This document shows, piece by piece, positions 6,805-7,041 of a stretch of 7,041 nucleotides of DNA. Location of the stretch: positions 1 through 7,041 of the forward strand of contig CAIVDH010000226.1 of the NCBI GenBank assembly GCA_903904635.1, given 5' to 3'. Made by a program: the position numbers and the translations under genes. The notes beneath the pieces were generated by a model. The model did no database searches, had not been told where the DNA came from, and saw only the letters and a program-made list of their open reading frames with translations. How positions within the stretch are numbered: position 1 is the stretch's first letter; each line of letters opens with the position of its first letter. The stretch is from an uncultured Burkholderiales bacterium (GTDB taxonomy: Bacteria > Pseudomonadota > Gammaproteobacteria > Burkholderiales > Burkholderiaceae_D).

Positions 6805-6960
6805 ATGCCAAAAATGGTGCCTGGCCCGGTCGGCAGGATCGTCGTCAGCTTGTGGCACGCTCCAGGATGGAACGTTACGGCGGTCTTGTCGAAAGCGGTT
6901 GGTAAATACCGCAATGTCCGAAATAATGAATTTCTTGTCGGACGGTTGGCTTATCTTTCT
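6805..6960 (-). promoter_or_regulatory. Putative long 5' leader of pckG with inverted repeats
   Basis: About 150 bases between the AT-rich promoter zone and the ribosome site, with no convincing gene. The part next to pckG is GC-richer than the zone upstream. Seen on the minus strand: GTCCGA/TCGGAC (6938-6943 with 6916-6921, 16-base loop), and the pairs CCTGG/CCAGG and GTGCC/GGCAC, which could form competing stems. A leader with regulatory folding is inference. I do not recognise a known riboswitch. A TTG-started open frame runs from 6914 into pckG but has no other support. Confidence 0.35.
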
Positions 6961-6968
6961 AATTTAAA

Positions 6969-7015
6969 ATTTAAAAAATAATTAACACTGATTGTACATC
7001 TGCCGATCACAATCA
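6969..7015 (-). promoter_or_regulatory. Candidate pckG promoter with an operator-like inverted repeat
   Basis: TGATTGT (6989-6995) and ACAATCA (7009-7015) form a perfect 7-bp inverted repeat with 13 bases between the arms, so the arm centres are 20 bp apart, about two helical turns. On the minus strand a weak -35 TGTACA (6998-6993) overlaps one arm. It is followed after 18 bases by TTAAAT (6974-6969) as a possible -10 in a very AT-rich tract. A dimeric regulator bound here could act on pckG. The repeat is seen; its role is inferred. Confidence 0.4.
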
Positions 7016-7041
7016 CAGGCTATCCGGCGGCAAAAAACCCC

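Noticed and set aside
6805..6900. Possible SAH riboswitch, from the GGAGCG and GCCAGGC segments on the minus strand
   Set aside because: Only short pieces resemble the consensus as I remember it. The order and pairing do not fit, and the gene is pckG rather than ahcY.
6720..6914. 64-codon minus-strand frame beginning in the pckG leader
   Set aside because: It has a TTG start without a ribosome site, overlaps the pckG start in another frame, and shows no family features. A leader peptide cannot be excluded but is not supported.
6751..6981. 76-codon plus-strand open frame across the pckG promoter region
   Set aside because: Antisense to the pckG start and leader, with no ribosome site and no motif. 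Its lysine-rich end is simply the AT-rich promoter tract.
7003..7041. GCCGAT / ATCCGGC hairpin near the right edge followed by AAAAAA
   Set aside because: The stem has a bulge and only about six pairs. The run after it on the plus strand is A rather than T. On the minus strand the T-run precedes the stem and could belong to a terminator cut off by the window edge, which cannot be judged.

Overview
The window looks like an ordinary chromosomal stretch of a moderate-GC Betaproteobacterium, probably Burkholderiales. The main clue is the GTP-type phosphoenolpyruvate carboxykinase, whose N-terminus and active-site blocks read very much like Burkholderiales PckG. The RluA-type pseudouridine synthase, with its S4-like N-terminus, points the same way. 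This placement is from memory of the families; no search was run.

Layout from left to right. Bases 10-861 (+) encode an MTA/SAH nucleosidase (MtnN/Pfs family) that recycles S-adenosylmethionine by-products. After its stop comes a 115-codon open frame (889-1236, +) that is only the C-terminal end of an RTX calcium-binding secreted protein and is probably a remnant. A strong bidirectional terminator (1247-1296) separates it from a LysR-type regulator on the minus strand (1324-2262). A short AT-rich divergent region with a perfect 14-bp palindrome lies between the regulator and a small unknown basic protein (2402-2626, +). That small gene converges, with a 2-bp gap, on a minus-strand pair: an RluA-family pseudouridine synthase (3904-4794) followed by a 12-TM MFS exporter-like protein (2629-3867). 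Bases 4795-4933 hold the promoter candidate for this pair, an A-tract 12-bp tandem repeat and the pckG terminator. pckG (4934-6793, -) fills most of the rest. Its 248-bp upstream region contains an AT-rich promoter zone, an inverted repeat that could be an operator, and a long GC-richer leader with potential RNA structure.

The genes do not form one obvious pathway. PckG makes PEP from oxaloacetate for gluconeogenesis. MtnN detoxifies methylthioadenosine and S-adenosylhomocysteine. The pseudouridine synthase modifies RNA, and the MFS protein probably exports a small molecule. I see no CRISPR array, tRNA, rRNA, transposase or recognisable novel defence or biosynthetic system. The most interesting points are the gene-fragment junction at 858-1236, the pckG upstream region, and the 12-bp A-tract repeat. 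There is no gene-free stretch longer than 300 bases.
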